A stretch of DNA of 12,639 bases from Bacillota bacterium (GTDB lineage: Bacteria; Bacillota; Clostridia; Christensenellales; SZUA-584), in assembly GCA_023436525.1 (NCBI GenBank), contig JAEZIW010000113.1, forward strand, positions 1-12,639, in the 5' to 3' direction. The translations under genes were made by a program, and so were the position numbers. Positions 11,862 to 12,639 of the stretch are shown in pieces. Within the stretch, counting starts at the first letter, position 1. The number at the start of each line of letters is the position of its first letter. Under the pieces are notes generated by a model. The model made no database searches, was not told the DNA's origin, and saw nothing but the letters and a program-made list of their open reading frames with translations.

Positions 11862-12639
11862 TCAATCGTTACCGACTATTTGCACCCGCCAATAATCCAA
11901 CACCTCGCGAAGTGTATCCTCCAAACGGTACTCAGGTTCAAACCCCACGTCATTGCGAATTTTGCTGCAATCTCCGTATATCAACGGCGCATCGGATGGG
12001 CGCATCTTTGACGGATCCTCAAAAACCTCAACATCAACTTTGGAAAATGACAGCAATATGGTGAGAATATCCGATATCTTTCTGCATTGACCCGAGCCGA
12101 TGTTATAAATGTCTCCACAATGTCCTTTTAACATAAGTAAATAATAGCCGCGTACAATATCACGAACATCACTGAAATCCCGCGCTGCGGAGAGGTTTCC
12201 CACCTCCAGCCGATCGAGCAGACCATGCTCAATACGAGCAATACGGCTCGCAAAGTCAGGAATCACGAATCCGGGTTTTTGCCCGGGGCCGATATGGTTA
12301 AATGCTCTGACAAGTACGATATGCAGGCCAAAATGTTTAATGTAAAACTGAGCAGCCTGCTCCTGCATAGCTTTAGAAAGCGCATACGGACTCTGCGGGT
12401 TAATCGGCATATCTTCTCTCAGCGGGCACATTTGCGGATCGACGGTACCATATTGGTCAGCCGAACCGATGATAAGCATCTTGGCCTGCGGAGACGCTTT
12501 TCGCACCGCATCCATCATGTTCACAGTGCCCGCCACGTTCACCCGAAAAGTGAGCGCGGGTTGTGTCCAAGAAACACCTACATTGGACTGCCCTGCCAAG
12601 TGAAAAATATAATCGGGCTGCACGTCCGCAACCATATCA
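11862..12639 (-). CDS. GDP-mannose 4,6-dehydratase / GDP-6-deoxy-4-hexulose reductase-like SDR enzyme, N-terminus cut off
   Basis: The frame runs off the window's right edge; the in-frame ATG at 12635 is internal, since the family sequence (QPDYIFHLAGQSNVG) is already well past the Rossmann GxxGxxG. Numbering from that Met, the extended-SDR catalytic residues are Ser58 (GSADQYG), Tyr84 and Lys88 (SPYALSK). AFNHIGPGQKPGFVIPDFA (111-129), VGNLSAARDFSDVRDIVRGY (145-164), YNIGSG (177-182) and KMRPSDAPLIYGD (210-222) match GDP-4-dehydro-6-deoxymannose reductase (Rmd) better than classical Gmd, which has NHESPRRG in place of NHIGPGQ. Rmd would make GDP-D-rhamnose from the Gmd product; database names for this subgroup are often simply GDP-mannose 4,6-dehydratase. 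With ManC next door, GDP-mannose-derived deoxysugar supply is the natural role. The assignment between the two reactions is an inference. Confidence 0.85.
   Translation of the reverse strand, partial: DMVADVQPDYIFHLAGQSNVGVSWTQPALTFRVNVAGTVNMMDAVRKASPQAKMLIIGSADQYGTVDPQMCPLREDMPINPQSPYALSKAMQEQAAQFYIKHFGLHIVLVRAFNHIGPGQKPGFVIPDFASRIARIEHGLLDRLEVGNLSAARDFSDVRDIVRGYYLLMLKGHCGDIYNIGSGQCRKISDILTILLSFSKVDVEVFEDPSKMRPSDAPLIYGDCSKIRNDVGFEPEYRLEDTLREVLDYWRVQIVGND

Noticed and set aside
1..12639. CRISPR array, tRNA/rRNA genes, transposase or phage attachment sites
   Set aside because: No regularly spaced repeats, no cloverleaf or rRNA-like sequence and no transposase-like protein were seen on either strand.

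Overview
The window looks like a chromosomal segment from a Gram-positive, Clostridia-type Firmicute. The evidence is an RNase J - YlbF - MltG gene run, a PadR regulator paired with a 'permease prefix' membrane protein, AGGAGGTG-type ribosome binding sites, sigma-A-like promoters (TTGACA / TATAAT), and several TTG/GTG starts. Species cannot be fixed from the sequence.

Layout. (1) Positions 1-2629, minus strand: a housekeeping RNA-decay / cell-wall operon in the order RNase J (TTG start) > YlbF-family protein > MltG endolytic transglycosylase, the last cut by the window edge. Its promoter (2718-2745) shares an intergenic region with a divergent transcription unit. (2) 2853-4611, plus strand: a PadR-family repressor and an overlapping membrane protein. 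The membrane protein joins an N-terminal permease-prefix domain to a divergent FtsW/RodA (SEDS)-like core. The promoter carries two 21-bp palindromes, probably the PadR operators. (3) 4612-4806: hairpins and terminators between convergent genes. (4) 4807-7179, minus strand: a GC-rich 790-aa fusion of a sugar-1-phosphate nucleotidyltransferase, a left-handed beta-helix and a phosphomannomutase-like domain whose catalytic motifs appear lost. (5) 7180-7580: a 400-bp divergent intergenic region with a strong plus-strand promoter. (6) 7581-10240, plus strand, AT-rich: a two-gene O-acetylation cassette of an AlgX/AlgJ-like SGNH protein and an MBOAT (AlgI-like) membrane acyltransferase, overlapping by ATGA. 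(7) 10421-12639, minus strand: GDP-mannose and GDP-deoxyhexose genes, ManC (mannose-1-phosphate guanylyltransferase / mannose-6-phosphate isomerase) preceded by a Gmd/Rmd-like SDR enzyme that is cut by the window edge.

How they fit together. The right half reads as the edge of a surface-polysaccharide locus. ManC makes GDP-mannose, the SDR enzyme acts in a GDP-6-deoxyhexose (probably GDP-rhamnose type) branch, and the AlgX/MBOAT pair would O-acetylate an exported glycan. The 790-aa fusion is a second, unrelated nucleotidyltransferase beside it. GC content drops sharply near 7200, consistent with an accessory locus next to core genes. The least ordinary items are the PadR-controlled SEDS-like protein without the usual catalytic loop, its double operator, and the apparently dead phosphomannomutase domain of the fusion.
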